This document shows, one piece after another, positions 12,401-24,400 of a DNA stretch of 64,000 nt. The position numbers were made by a program, and so were the translations under genes. Where the stretch lies: the NCBI GenBank assembly GCA_029207755.1, contig JARCOQ010000005.1, forward strand, positions 54,339,563 through 54,403,562. Reading direction: 5' to 3'. The first letter of the stretch is position 1, and every line of letters begins with the position of its first letter. The notes under the pieces are model-generated. The model was given only the letters and a program-made list of their open reading frames with translations. It ran no database searches and was not told the origin of the DNA. This DNA is from Chamaea fasciata (lineage: Eukaryota; Chordata; Aves; Passeriformes; Sylviidae).

Positions 12401-15400
12401 AGAGAACTCTTGATGTCATTAGGAATCAATGAAAGACATTTCTGCTCCCACCTCTGCCTGGCCTGTGTAACTAAGATGGGGTGTTCATTCTGCTGCCTTT
12501 TAATAAAACCCACAGCAACAAACATTACTTTTCCACATGCTTCTAGGAGATTGAGTGGAAATGGAAAGAAAAAGCTGTGCCTCATGTAATTTACCAGAAA
12601 TATCTCAGAAAGCTTTCCCTTTCCTGATAAGGTGGTATAAAGGTTGTCTCAGGTTTCATCTCTTGGTAAGCCTGTCAAGAACTCAGCCACAGAAAGAGCT
12701 TCTCTTCTCGGCCAGTTCTCATCAGAAAACTCCTTCTAGGGCACATGACTGCACATCACAAGTGCATTTATAGCTCAGGTCACCTCTTCTTTACTTCTTT
12801 CTAGCACACTATGTCAGCTTTTCAGCCCATCTCCTCCCCTCTAACATCTTCCAGCAGAGCAAGGAAGGTTTCTTTCACTTTTTTCCTCCTTACCCAGAAG
12901 ACAAGCCAGCCACTCAATTAAAACCCAGATGATTTTTCTTTCTGATAGAGGCCAGATGCAGTAGTATAGTTATGCAAAACGAGGAGTAAGTTTTGGTTAA
13001 TTGATCTCCAAAAGTTTTCCTCATAGGCATACTGCAACAGAAGCTATTAAAGGTAATAAAGTTAACTACACCTGGCCTGCTGAGAAAGAACAAAGTACAG
13101 TTCTAAAGATATACCTGACAATTATTTTAATTTTTTTTTTCAAAAAACCTGAATGAATTCACCACACAAGTAATTCTGCCAAGCATTCAGTTTTTCTCTC
13201 TCAAAAGCCTTTTTTTAAATGTAATTTTTTGAGTTATGCTCAGATCTGTGAGTTCACCCAACTCTTTCTTTATGTCAGGTAGGAACAATCAAGTAATATC
13301 CTGTGCCTGCTCCTTGAACTGTGACCCTCAGGATGACAAATACAAGCATTCCAGGAGAGGGAACAACCTTCCACATCTCCGAGGGTCAATGAGGAGTTAT
13401 AAAAAACTGAACAGGTGGATGCAGAAATTCAGGGGATGACTGGATGATTGAGAAAACTTTCTGTTGCTTGCCCCAGCCACAAAGGCAAAGGGAGAAAAGC
13501 AGGTTCCACGATAAGGTTGAGACAAGAAATACTGGATGGAGATAACTGATAAGCAAACCTCCGGAGACCTTTGTACTGATTTTTTTTCCCTCCAAAAAAT
13601 GCAACAAAAAGTAAGGGGAAAAAAGTCAACAATACCACATAACAGCCATTAAAGCAATGTACAACAATCTTACAGAGCAACCTGGGATACTCTGTGAAGA
13701 AAAAATAATTTTGAAGTGAAACTGTAAATATATCTTGGAACACATTAGTTTCTTTAATTTTGTTCCTATTACAGGAATACTTCATAATTACTAGCTAGCA
13801 TACTATATAAATAATACTCCTGACAGCATGCTGAGTGAATTATGTATTTCTGGTTTGACATCTCTGCTCACAGGAAAAATGAAAGACTTATTTTTAAATC
13901 AACTTTACAGCACTGCTGTGGTTTTACTACATGGTTTGTCTGTAGTTTAAAACATTTGTTTGGCTGAACTGTGGTCAATACAACATTTCAAATCTTACAA
14001 GTGCTCTATGTGAATTTCAGTTGATGTGAATTCAAAGTTCAATGGCAAAACTTGAATAATTCTCTATACAAAAGCTTGTTCTAGAACAAGAACACTTAGT
14101 CATACTTTAGCTAAATTCAGTTCCATGTGGAATAAATTCTAAATATCTCCAGAAGCAGAGATATTTTCTAAATCTAGAAAAAACAATTCTCAAAGTCACA
14201 CAGATCAGAAGGTTCAGCTCCTTATACATGACTTGGGTATACTGCATTTAATTCTCACCTTAAAAACTTCAACCTCACCTTTCTGCTAAACCATCTGCGA
14301 TATCCTGCAGCAACTTTTATCAAAATTATTGGCAAATAAAATCCTCAAGGAGGCTTTAAAAATCACTATAAATGTAGCAAGGAAAAGGAAAAGCTTACCG
14401 TTAAATATTTGATAGTTTTAATGAATGCTACCCGCAAACTCGCATTTTACTATTGTGAATCTCAGTATTCACTAGCAAAACATCTTTCTATTGAAAATTA
14501 GTACCTGAAATCTTTTACTTTAACCTGTTCTTCATCTTCACTCCTAGAAAAAAACAAGATACATAGTTTTACATTACATATTTAATACTAGGCACTTCTC
14601 TACTCCCACTAATTCCAGAAGACAGAAAATGCTATAAATTTACTGTGGCTCCAGCAAAAGCAAACCCACAGAATCTCTAAACCATAGCTGACCTAGCAAG
14701 TGATGCATAACAGAAAGGGACCAGAGCACAACTGGCAATATTCACAGTTGTGTGAACATATTAAAGGGAGAGCTCATAATTATGGGGCTTCTTTTATTCT
14801 GGAGACAACAACATTAGTGGAACATTCAAATAACTTAAGACTTGATTTTAATTTTTTTGTTTAAAATTTTATAAAAGAGATTATCTATTTATGTTTTTCC
14901 TTTTAATATCTTATTGTCAAATTAGAAAATAAGCAATCCTAAATTATATTAAAAAAAAAAAACAAACACCAAAAACCCAACAAAAAACCTTAGCTATTTC
15001 CCATACCCTACAGCAATGACTGGGAAGTCATAAAGTAATAAAATTGTACATGAAACACAGTCATAAGTGTCTGCAGCCCAATAAACACTCTGCAACAGGA
15101 AACTATAAAGGATGATTCAAACAAGGGCAGTGAGCTTTTCTTTCCCTATGACCACTGCACTGTTCACCACTCTTGGTGAAGAATTCCTGGCCTTGGTACC
15201 ATGAGGATCAAGAGGAGAGGCCAAGCATGCAGCAGCTGTCTCCCATGAGGAAATGGAAGCAGGAGGATCCTTGGAGACTGGAGATTACAGCTTGAAGAAA
15301 GGTGCCAAAAGCTTCTGCCACCTGGAACTGAGCACTGACCCCAGTGAGGATCCAGAAGCCAAATTAACAGTGCAGAATCTGGGATTTCACTGGAACCCAG

Positions 15401-18400
15401 CAATCTTCTAGACAGTCTGATAAACCCAAACACAGGAGGAGGTTTGGCTCACAACACTCCAAGACTTTCATTCATTGTTTCAGATTTAGACAAGTTAGCA
15501 ATAACTAATATTTTCCTTCCATTTTAAGAGAAACTTACCAGAAATATCCATATGCTGTGAATTCCAACTGAATTTACATTCTCTGACCATAAGAGAAGAG
15601 GTAAGGAGGAGCCAGACCAGCTGCAATGCAGGATGTGCCCTATTAATTAACTTTCTTTCTCCCTCAGGAGCTCCACTTGGGGAAAAAATCTAGCACAAAT
15701 GTGCCGCTCAAGCAATCAGTCCCAGCCTTCAATGGATTTTTATAGCCTCTGTCCTAACAGCTGTGGTGCTCCTGACATGAATAGCTAAATTAAAACTACC
15801 TTTACTACATGAACAGAGGGTGAAATTCCACTTTGTGGCTATAATGTGAGTATATTTAATTGGTACTAGAAAGGACAGAATGGGTATTAATCAGAAAAAA
15901 TAAAGAATACCATCCTTTCTTTACTTTCTCAATTGATTTATTAAATATACTTCCCCATTTCTTCTAAAATGGAAGCTAATATTTCAAAGGCAGAAAAGGA
16001 GGGGTTTTAGTCACACTTTCCATCACAGGCACCATGGAAAAAATCCACAAAGAAACAACCAATTTAACCCCAAAGAAAGATTTTTACACTACTCTTTAAG
16101 CTATATACCAAAGAGTGACTTCCCTGCAGAAAGGGACCTGGAGGTGCTGGTTGACAGCAGGCCCAGTGTAGGGCAGTCAGAGGGCAAACCACATCCTGGG
16201 CTCATCAAACACCACACGGGCAAAGAGGTGATTTATCCTGCTGCCGTCAGCACTGCTGTGCCTTCACCTTGAATACTGGGCGCACTTCTAGGCCCCAAAA
16301 CGTGAGGAGGAGGTGTTTGGTGAGGATGGGAAGGTCCTGAATGAGTTCAGAGGAAGGCAACAAAGCTGATGAAAGGGAGAGAAGGAATGTCCTGTGGGGA
16401 GTGGCCAAGGACTCCTGGTTTGTCTAGTTTGGAGAAAAGGAGGCTGAGGCCACCTCCTTGCTCTCTGCAGCTTCCTGAGGAGGGGAAGTGCACAGAGAAG
16501 TGCTGAGCTCTTCTCCCAGGTATCCAAGGATAGGACACAAGGGAACACTTTAAAGCTGAGCAGGGGAGGTCTAGACTGGACATGAGGAAGTATTCCTGTA
16601 CCAAGAAGGTGGGGAAACAGTGGAACAGGCTTCCTAGAAAGGTGGGCAATGCCTCAGGCCTGTCAGGGTTTAAGAGGCATTTGGACAATGCCCTCTACAA
16701 CCTGCCTCAACCTTTGGTCAGCCCTGAAGTGCTCAGGCTGTTGGACTGGATGACCATGGTAGGTCCCTTCCAAGTGAAACAGACTACTCTATAAAAACAC
16801 TGCATGGCTACTTACAAACAAATATTACTGGGGTAAGGTATGCAGATACAGAAAAAGAAAATGCAATAAAATAATCATGGAATTAACAACCCTCCTGGCA
16901 GATCTGTTCCACAAGGGGTATGCCTCTTCTCCACAGCCACCTTGTAACAGCATTATTTTAACACAGTTACTATAGTTCTAATTTAAAAAGCACTTTAAAA
17001 GGTTAAAACAACCAAACAAAAATGTTGACATTCACCAGTCCTAGAATATGAGAGCTTTCCTTCACCTCTCTGAGTCTTCTTATTGAACTGGTACTTTTCA
17101 CTCCTTCCCATTCTAAACTTCAATACTACCAAGTTTTGGTAAAGCTGGAAGCAGAGCATTATCTTAGAAAGAACTATCAGGAATCCCTAACGTTGGATGG
17201 ACCTGTCCATCCTGTTCCTTAGCTGGATGTTTATCACCTTGTGCAGCACACAGACCTGCCCTGGGATGAAGCACTCCTCAAGGAAGCCCACAGCTCATCC
17301 AGCCAAACAGTCAAGTGTGACAAGTTCACAGAACTCAAAACAGAAATGGATTCACTCATAAAAAGTACCTTTTCTGAAGATCACCATCAACTTCAACTGC
17401 CGAAACATCCCTGCAGAAACAGGACATACAGTAAGCAAAATGGAGTTCGAAGCACAATTAGATGACTTGATAGACCCAAAGTACCAAAGTCACAGAAAAA
17501 TTTCAACAGTAACTCCACTTGATTGGTTATTTTCAGCAAGATCATTAGTCTTAGAACCTAATTACTACTTCTTATAAGCCAGTACTTTTTCAATTAATTT
17601 TTCAACTTGGACGTTAATTTTTCTCATCAGAGAGATCCAAACTTGAGAGATCATTACTGCAGAACCAAGACTTTTACTGAAGAGGTAAAAATCAACAAGT
17701 GCTACTGAAAAACAATGGAGTAACTTTCTTTTCCCAGAAACTAACATATTGCTGGAGTTTTTAGTTATCCACATGATACACTTGATCGTGATCTCCAAGT
17801 TGACATTTACATCAACACCCACAGTACAGCTACACTCTGCAGATCAATGGACTACATATGGAAGAAGCAGTGATTAAAGAGAACTGCTTTAATAATCACA
17901 AATACATGTAAATCCCCTATTCCCCACCTTTTTAAACGTGGATTTTCCACACTAGTTTGGAGATATTTGTAGTGCCTTGTGTCCCTTACTTCTGCCTGAT
18001 TTACACAGCTTTGAACAGATCACTTTTTTGGTTAAATGGCATCTGTTTGGCAGTTACAGAACAGGATAAAACAGTTGACAGTGTCACCTCAGCAGTCAAG
18101 TATGACCCATTTAAAAAGACTGAGCACTACAAGAGGACAGTCCCCATTTTTAGGTCACGGGTCTGTCTCCACATTTAAGGAAATGGCTGCTCTGGTCATG
18201 GAAGCAGCAGTTCTAGATCAAACAACTTAATCAGTAATCTTGCTTCACGCTTGCAGGTAAAATTCTAGTATGTGCCTGGGAGACTTCAAGCAACTTAAGA
18301 ACTTGCCTCTACTAGCAGGCAAAGAAGGAGTAAAAAAAACAACCCTAAAAAATTAGGATTGAAATTTCAGCATTAGAGACGCATTATCCAGACACTTCAG

Positions 18401-21400
18401 GGCAGGAAGTGGCATTACGGAATCCCACATATATCCCTTGGATTTAAGGATTTTTTTTTTTTATTTTTAATAATTGGAGACTGTCAAAGAATACATTTGG
18501 AAGACATTGCAAATGTAATGGTAATCAACAAAGGAAAGAGGATTAGAAGGGAGGAAAAAAGAGGAGAAGCAAAGACAGTGACCACGCTGCACAAGTAACA
18601 GACGAATGTCTGGGACTGAGGTTGAGCCCCAGAGCTTTGATTCACTTACTGGTTGTCAGAATCGCTGCCCTTGCGTTTCCGTGGGATGTCAGGCACGGCA
18701 GCGTTGAAGGAAGCAGCGCTGGCAGGCTTAGGGGCGGGATTCATGAGGCTGGGCACTCCACAGGCAACACACGGGCTCCCATCCACGGAGAACTGATCTG
18801 TCAGTGAGAATGAAGGCTCAGAGCTGCATCACTCTGCATCCATCCTGACCCTCACTGGAACAAAAAGCTGTCTCTGTGTGGGGCTTCTATGTCTCTGCAA
18901 GCCAAGTCCAGCAAAGAGTGCACCACCTTCCCACAGTACTGCAATGATCTCACCAACCCAACCAACACACCAAGGCAATATGAAGCAGCTCTCCCCTCAC
19001 ACAACCTTAGCACTTAAATCCCCCAGCACCTCAGACAATCTGCTGCAAAACTGCCAGCTGTGCCATTTCTCAGCAGATCAAAATACCATGGCTCAAACAA
19101 AATAAAAATTCAAAATATATTGTGAACTATGTTTTTTTTAATCAAGTGGGATACCCAAAAAATGGAAGTTTGCTGTAATCATATTCCTGACATAAAATCC
19201 AGTTACACAGAACATCTGCCATGGAAGCTGGATGAGTCTCAAAAACTTGTCAAGTTCCCTTCACAATTCTCCTCTAAAGGAAAACTGTTGTTTCTGGGAA
19301 GGACAGAAGAGAAGTCACAAGCCAAAGGAATCCTAGCAACCTACTGGGAAAGGAGCACAGTCTCAAGGAACATAAGCACTATTATTACACTGTTCTTCTG
19401 TCTCAACACAGCTATGACAAAGAATGGCCCAGCTGATGTTTAGGCAAAGAGCCAGAATTAACTGTTTCAGCAAAGGCGGGAACTCCTTTAAGGCTTCATG
19501 TGCCAGTGAGGACAGATGAGAGATTGAGAGCTGTCATTTAAGGAAGTGAGCATCTCCTGCTTCTAGCAGACAGCAAAAACCAAGAGGAGTACTTTGAAAA
19601 AGAAGAAAAACTGGATACTTTCTTGGGAGCTTTCTGTCTTTTTTTAGCATCCGTGCTGTTTGCAAAAATGTAGAAATGTGCAAAAACAATTATACAAAAG
19701 GTGTTTTTTTCCCTCTTGGATGTAAACACATCTCACACCAGAAAAATGACCTTCTAGGTTTTCATTTGGTGTCGGCATACAGTTCTGGAGAGTTAAATGA
19801 AAATAGGCTAATACTCCAACAACAGCTTGCCTGGTCTTCCACTAATCCTCTCTCTATCAAATCAAACAACACCAAGTCAGCCCGTTTTATTTTAGAAAGC
19901 TCTTTAACTCATTAAGTCACACAGGAAGTTTCAAAAAAAGAGGTGGAAACAAAGAATCAACAAATACTTGACAAATAAGTGACAACCTTTGGACATCTGC
20001 AACAGCAAGAAAATCTAGTTATTTCAAATACACATCATATTCAAATTAGGGATGTTAAAAATATATTAAAAGAAATTACATTATAAATACTATAAGTATT
20101 TATAAAAGAGAATGGTAGATGTCTGAAATATTTTTATGACGAGTCTCCCTAGAAGTCTCATTTCATATTTCTGTTATTAACATGATTCCAAAACAAACAA
20201 AAAATGCTGACGGATCCAAAGGAATTGTTTATTTAAAAGGAGCAGGTTTAATTCACCCAGGTCACAGCATCTTATAATTCCTGATTAAGCTATTGAAGTA
20301 TAATCAGTCTTGATGAATATTCAGAAAAGAGTACTTACTAAACAGCAACCTACATGGTTCCAAGACCAGAATGCCTTCAGCACAACTGATCCTTTCGTCC
20401 TGGAACAAAGCAGGACAGCACAGACCCACTGACCTAAATACTGCTCTGCACACAGATGGCCAGCCTGCTTTCCAGACACTTCCCTTTAAAGGAACAAAAT
20501 CCAAGGCCTGTTTTACAGGTTTTCCAATCTATCTTCAATATTATTAAACAACTAGTCTTTTCCCCTCACGCCCAAGCAACAACTTCTGAATGCTGCACTT
20601 ATCTCTTCTGCCTTTACTAACAACACCCATTTTGGTTATTCTTAACTGAGAAAGCAAAACATGTTTGCATTACCAGTAACAGCCACCTATTAGGAACTTC
20701 TACACTACAATTATTAGGTGATAAATTGAGTCCTTCACACTATCCCTGGGACAAACTAAATGCCAGTACGATGGGTGGCTGATCTTGGACAAAAATACGA
20801 GGTTATAGAATCTGTACTGATCCCTGACATGCTCAGCATGCAGCTTATATTCTTTATATATATATATTTTCTTTAAACACCCATGAACCAAACCAAAACC
20901 CCCATCAACAATGCAAAAGAAAACAAATAGAGAAATAAATTTAAAGCTTCAGAACCACCAGGCATAGGAGAACAGTGATTATGAGGAGTTTAAGAGAAGA
21001 GAGCAGATCTTTTTAATACTTAGCACTCACTGAGGAAGAAGTGGGCAGAAACAGCTGTTAAGGCCAAGGCAGCTGTGAGAAGTCAGGAAGGGTGATGGAA
21101 AATAACCTCTGAGGGCTCCAGAACAGCCATCACTGTGATACTGGAGGATTCCAGGGTGCTCACTCCCTCCCTGGAGTGTCCCAACCCTGTGTAGGCTGTG
21201 ATGAAAGATTGCTTTCCCTCTGTGGCTGCATCACTCTGGGAGAGCTGGATAAAGGATTTAACAGTCTCTGGGTTCACAAAGAGAATGGTCTAGAATGTAC
21301 ACCAACACCCAGGGTGGGCTTCTATGATAGGAAAAACTTGGATTTTTACTTGTCATTTGAGCACCTGGCTGAATTTCTTACATTTGCATTTTCTGTGAAT

Positions 21401-24400
21401 GTTTTCATACCACTGACATAAAAACAAACACCTCTAAGCACAGTTGAAGCAAAATGAAATAATTCCCAATTTCCTAGCACACTTGCTTCATGAAAAATAA
21501 TATCCAGAAAGACCAATCTTTATTACAAGTGGATGTTTCTATAAAATCAAAATCATTAGTAAATTCTAAAACTACTCGAAAATGTTTAATTTAACTAGAG
21601 ATGTTTTGTTTTATCACCCTAAAGGCTGTTACTTACACTAGTCTGGTTTGCAAGCCAAATAAAATTTCAGCTGAGAAATGACATTTTTATTATTGTTCAT
21701 TCCATTACTAATGCCCTGGAATACTGATAACCAGATTTTAATGGCAAGTGAACAGTTTTTCAAAAACATGTCCATTATAATCTATGCCTGTGTCTCAGCA
21801 TTAAGCCTATATGTTTATCAATATTAAAAATCAAAAATATTTTTAAAGGACAGATGAAAATCAGGACAGATGAGAATAATGAGAATAATACAGGAACTTC
21901 CCCCTGGAATCATTCCCTGTGTGAAAAAGCAAAGACCATCCAAACAGTACAAACACACGTGGAAAATAGTTCCTTCCCAGTAAGTGTATCAGAAATTAAA
22001 AAACTGTTAGCTCAATACTAATTTTAGTGTATTTCATAATTGGGCAAACAAAATACTTAAGGGATGGTTATCAATGTATATTTCTCATAGCAAGAGCATC
22101 CCCTATTCTTGTGTTTTTTCTACATGGAAAAGAAATAATAATTAGAGTCCCCAGCGGGGTTGGCAAAGAAGGGAACAACTGCAAAGGAGCTGCATGAAAC
22201 TGCTGCTTAGGAGGGAGATGTAAAGACAAACAAAATCAGCCATATTCCTGTGTCAGCAAAGCTTCTGTGTCAATCCCATGCAATGCACTGAGAAACAAGG
22301 CATGGGAGACTCCACGTTTTTCCAGTTACTGACAAGAATATTTTCTAATCCCATTCTGCCACATTCCTGAGCAGATTCCTCTACCAACAGTTTTAAGGTT
22401 TTCAATTCCTAAGCAAACACAGGCTTTCAGAAAAGGTTTGTGGCCAGACTCCACCAGGCATAAAAAGGGAGACTGATGTGACCCAGTACTGATGTCCACA
22501 TGTGAAGTCGCCATTCTGGTCCCTCTTGGAGGGAGGAAGACATTGCCAGGGTGATTCATCTCTCCCCAGAATAGATTCCTACATTTGGCTAGATGAAATA
22601 AAGCAGTTCTAGGGTGATTCATCTCAATCTAAAATAGATTCCTACAGTTGGTTGGATGAGATACAGCCCAAGAGTGCCTGTCTCTAGTCACTAATTACAC
22701 AGGGACCAAAGGAACTGCCTCAGACTTGGACATCTAAAGATAAATGAGATGAAACCCACCCCAAGTACAGAAATATCACAAAATTCTTGTAACAGCCACA
22801 GCCAGACAGCACCTGTTTGCCTCCCATGCAACAAGTTCAAGCCCAAGACAGGCTTTCAAAATTCCTGGCCTAATTATGACTACCTCAAGACCACTCACCC
22901 CTAGCAAGGTTAGCTTTTCTGTCTAGGCTTGCAGGATACATATTATCACTCTAAAAATCAGCAGGAAGGTACAAGTAATGTAGTATTAATAAATAAATTA
23001 ATTAATTGAAAGAGCTGTCAGTCAGCCCTCATTTAGCCAGTTTAAAAAAGAACATCCAAATTCAGCTACCAAGATATTACAGCAAAATGGGCTTGAAATA
23101 AAATATCATTGAAGAAGCACATTTATAAAGCTTATGGTGACACTCGCCATAGTCTGGGAATAAGTGAGACATGGAGAAATGTGGCAGCTCTGCAGCTAAC
23201 TAAATTAATAATGTGTAAACACTGGCACAACCTTTCCAAAAATAAGGAACCTTTAAACCAGCTTCCTATTTTGAAACACTTTCAAAGGAAAGGAGAAGAA
23301 AGGCTGCTTTGAATTCAGATTTCTAAGATCATGGATACCACAGACTACTAAAATGTGTATTTTCCAAAGGTAGGTACCTGGTATGCACAAAACCCTTCAT
23401 AGGAATCTATGAAATCTTGCCAAATTTCAAGATCTCCAAATACTGGTAGAAGTGGCACCTGAGGGTTGTGCAGCCCAGCCAGAGCAGTTCCTTTGAGATT
23501 GTAAAGTTCTCTCACAATCAAAATGGGTTTTATGGCTTTTTTTGGGTTGGTGGGTTTTTTTTTTTTTGGGGGGGGGGTTGTGGGGGGTTTTTTTGGTGGG
23601 GTTGGGGTTTTTTTGGTGTGTTTTGTTTTTTTTGGCGGGTTTGTTTGTTTTGGTTTTTTTTGTTTGTTGGTTTGTTGTTTTTTTTTTAAGATGTGAGATG
23701 GAGCAGCTCTGCTGGGAGGAAAGTCTGAGGGAATTGGGATTGTTCAGCCTGGAGAGGAGAAGGCTTTGGGGGGACCTCATTGTGGCCTTGCAGTGCCTGA
23801 AGAGAGCCCACAGGAAAGACGGAGAGAGACTCTGGACGAGGGCCTGGAGTGACAGGACAAGGGGGAATGGCTTCACACTGACAGAGGCAAATAGCTCCAC
23901 GCCATGTAAATTGTTTTATTTCACTATGGAGTTGCTTTTCTAAAATTTTAGTTTATTTTAATGAATTCCTGCTGCAGATGTTCATTGGAGAGCATGAACA
24001 TGACCCACACAGCCTACACTATACAGTAGCGCATGAGAAAGAAAGTTACAGGTGCTGTGTTATCAGTTTAAGGTTCTGCACATCTGAACACCCATAAAAC
24101 AAAGAACCATATTTTCTACGCATGGCTGAGGGTTGTACTAAATATTTCTTTGAATTAATTTATTTTAGACCTTTAAAATAGGTCACAAAAAGCATCTTCA
24201 GACTACTTATAGCAAGTCTGGCACCAAGATCATTGCCTGCAGTGCCTCTTATTGAAAGCTGGGACAACAATCTTTGGAACGAAATTCTGAAAATAGTAGA
24301 AATGTATGGGCTAAAGCAGCTTATTCTTTCCCCCAATTTTATAAGCATGTGTAATGCAGGAGCAAGATACAGAGAATTCAGTAATGAAGCCATCTTACAA

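Larger units (their letters stand above)
14544..18649 (-). other. BMAL2: BMAL2 introns 2 and 3 around mini-exon 3
   Basis: Intron 2 (18649-17411) and intron 3 (17368-14544). The only recognised element is the CR1 fragment at 16111-16794. Nothing else supports a gene. Confidence 0.8.

Noticed and set aside
23427..23943. Open frames rich in Phe/Gly/Trp (plus) and Lys/Pro/Thr (minus)
   Set aside because: Translation of the G/T-rich low-complexity tract and adjoining CR1.
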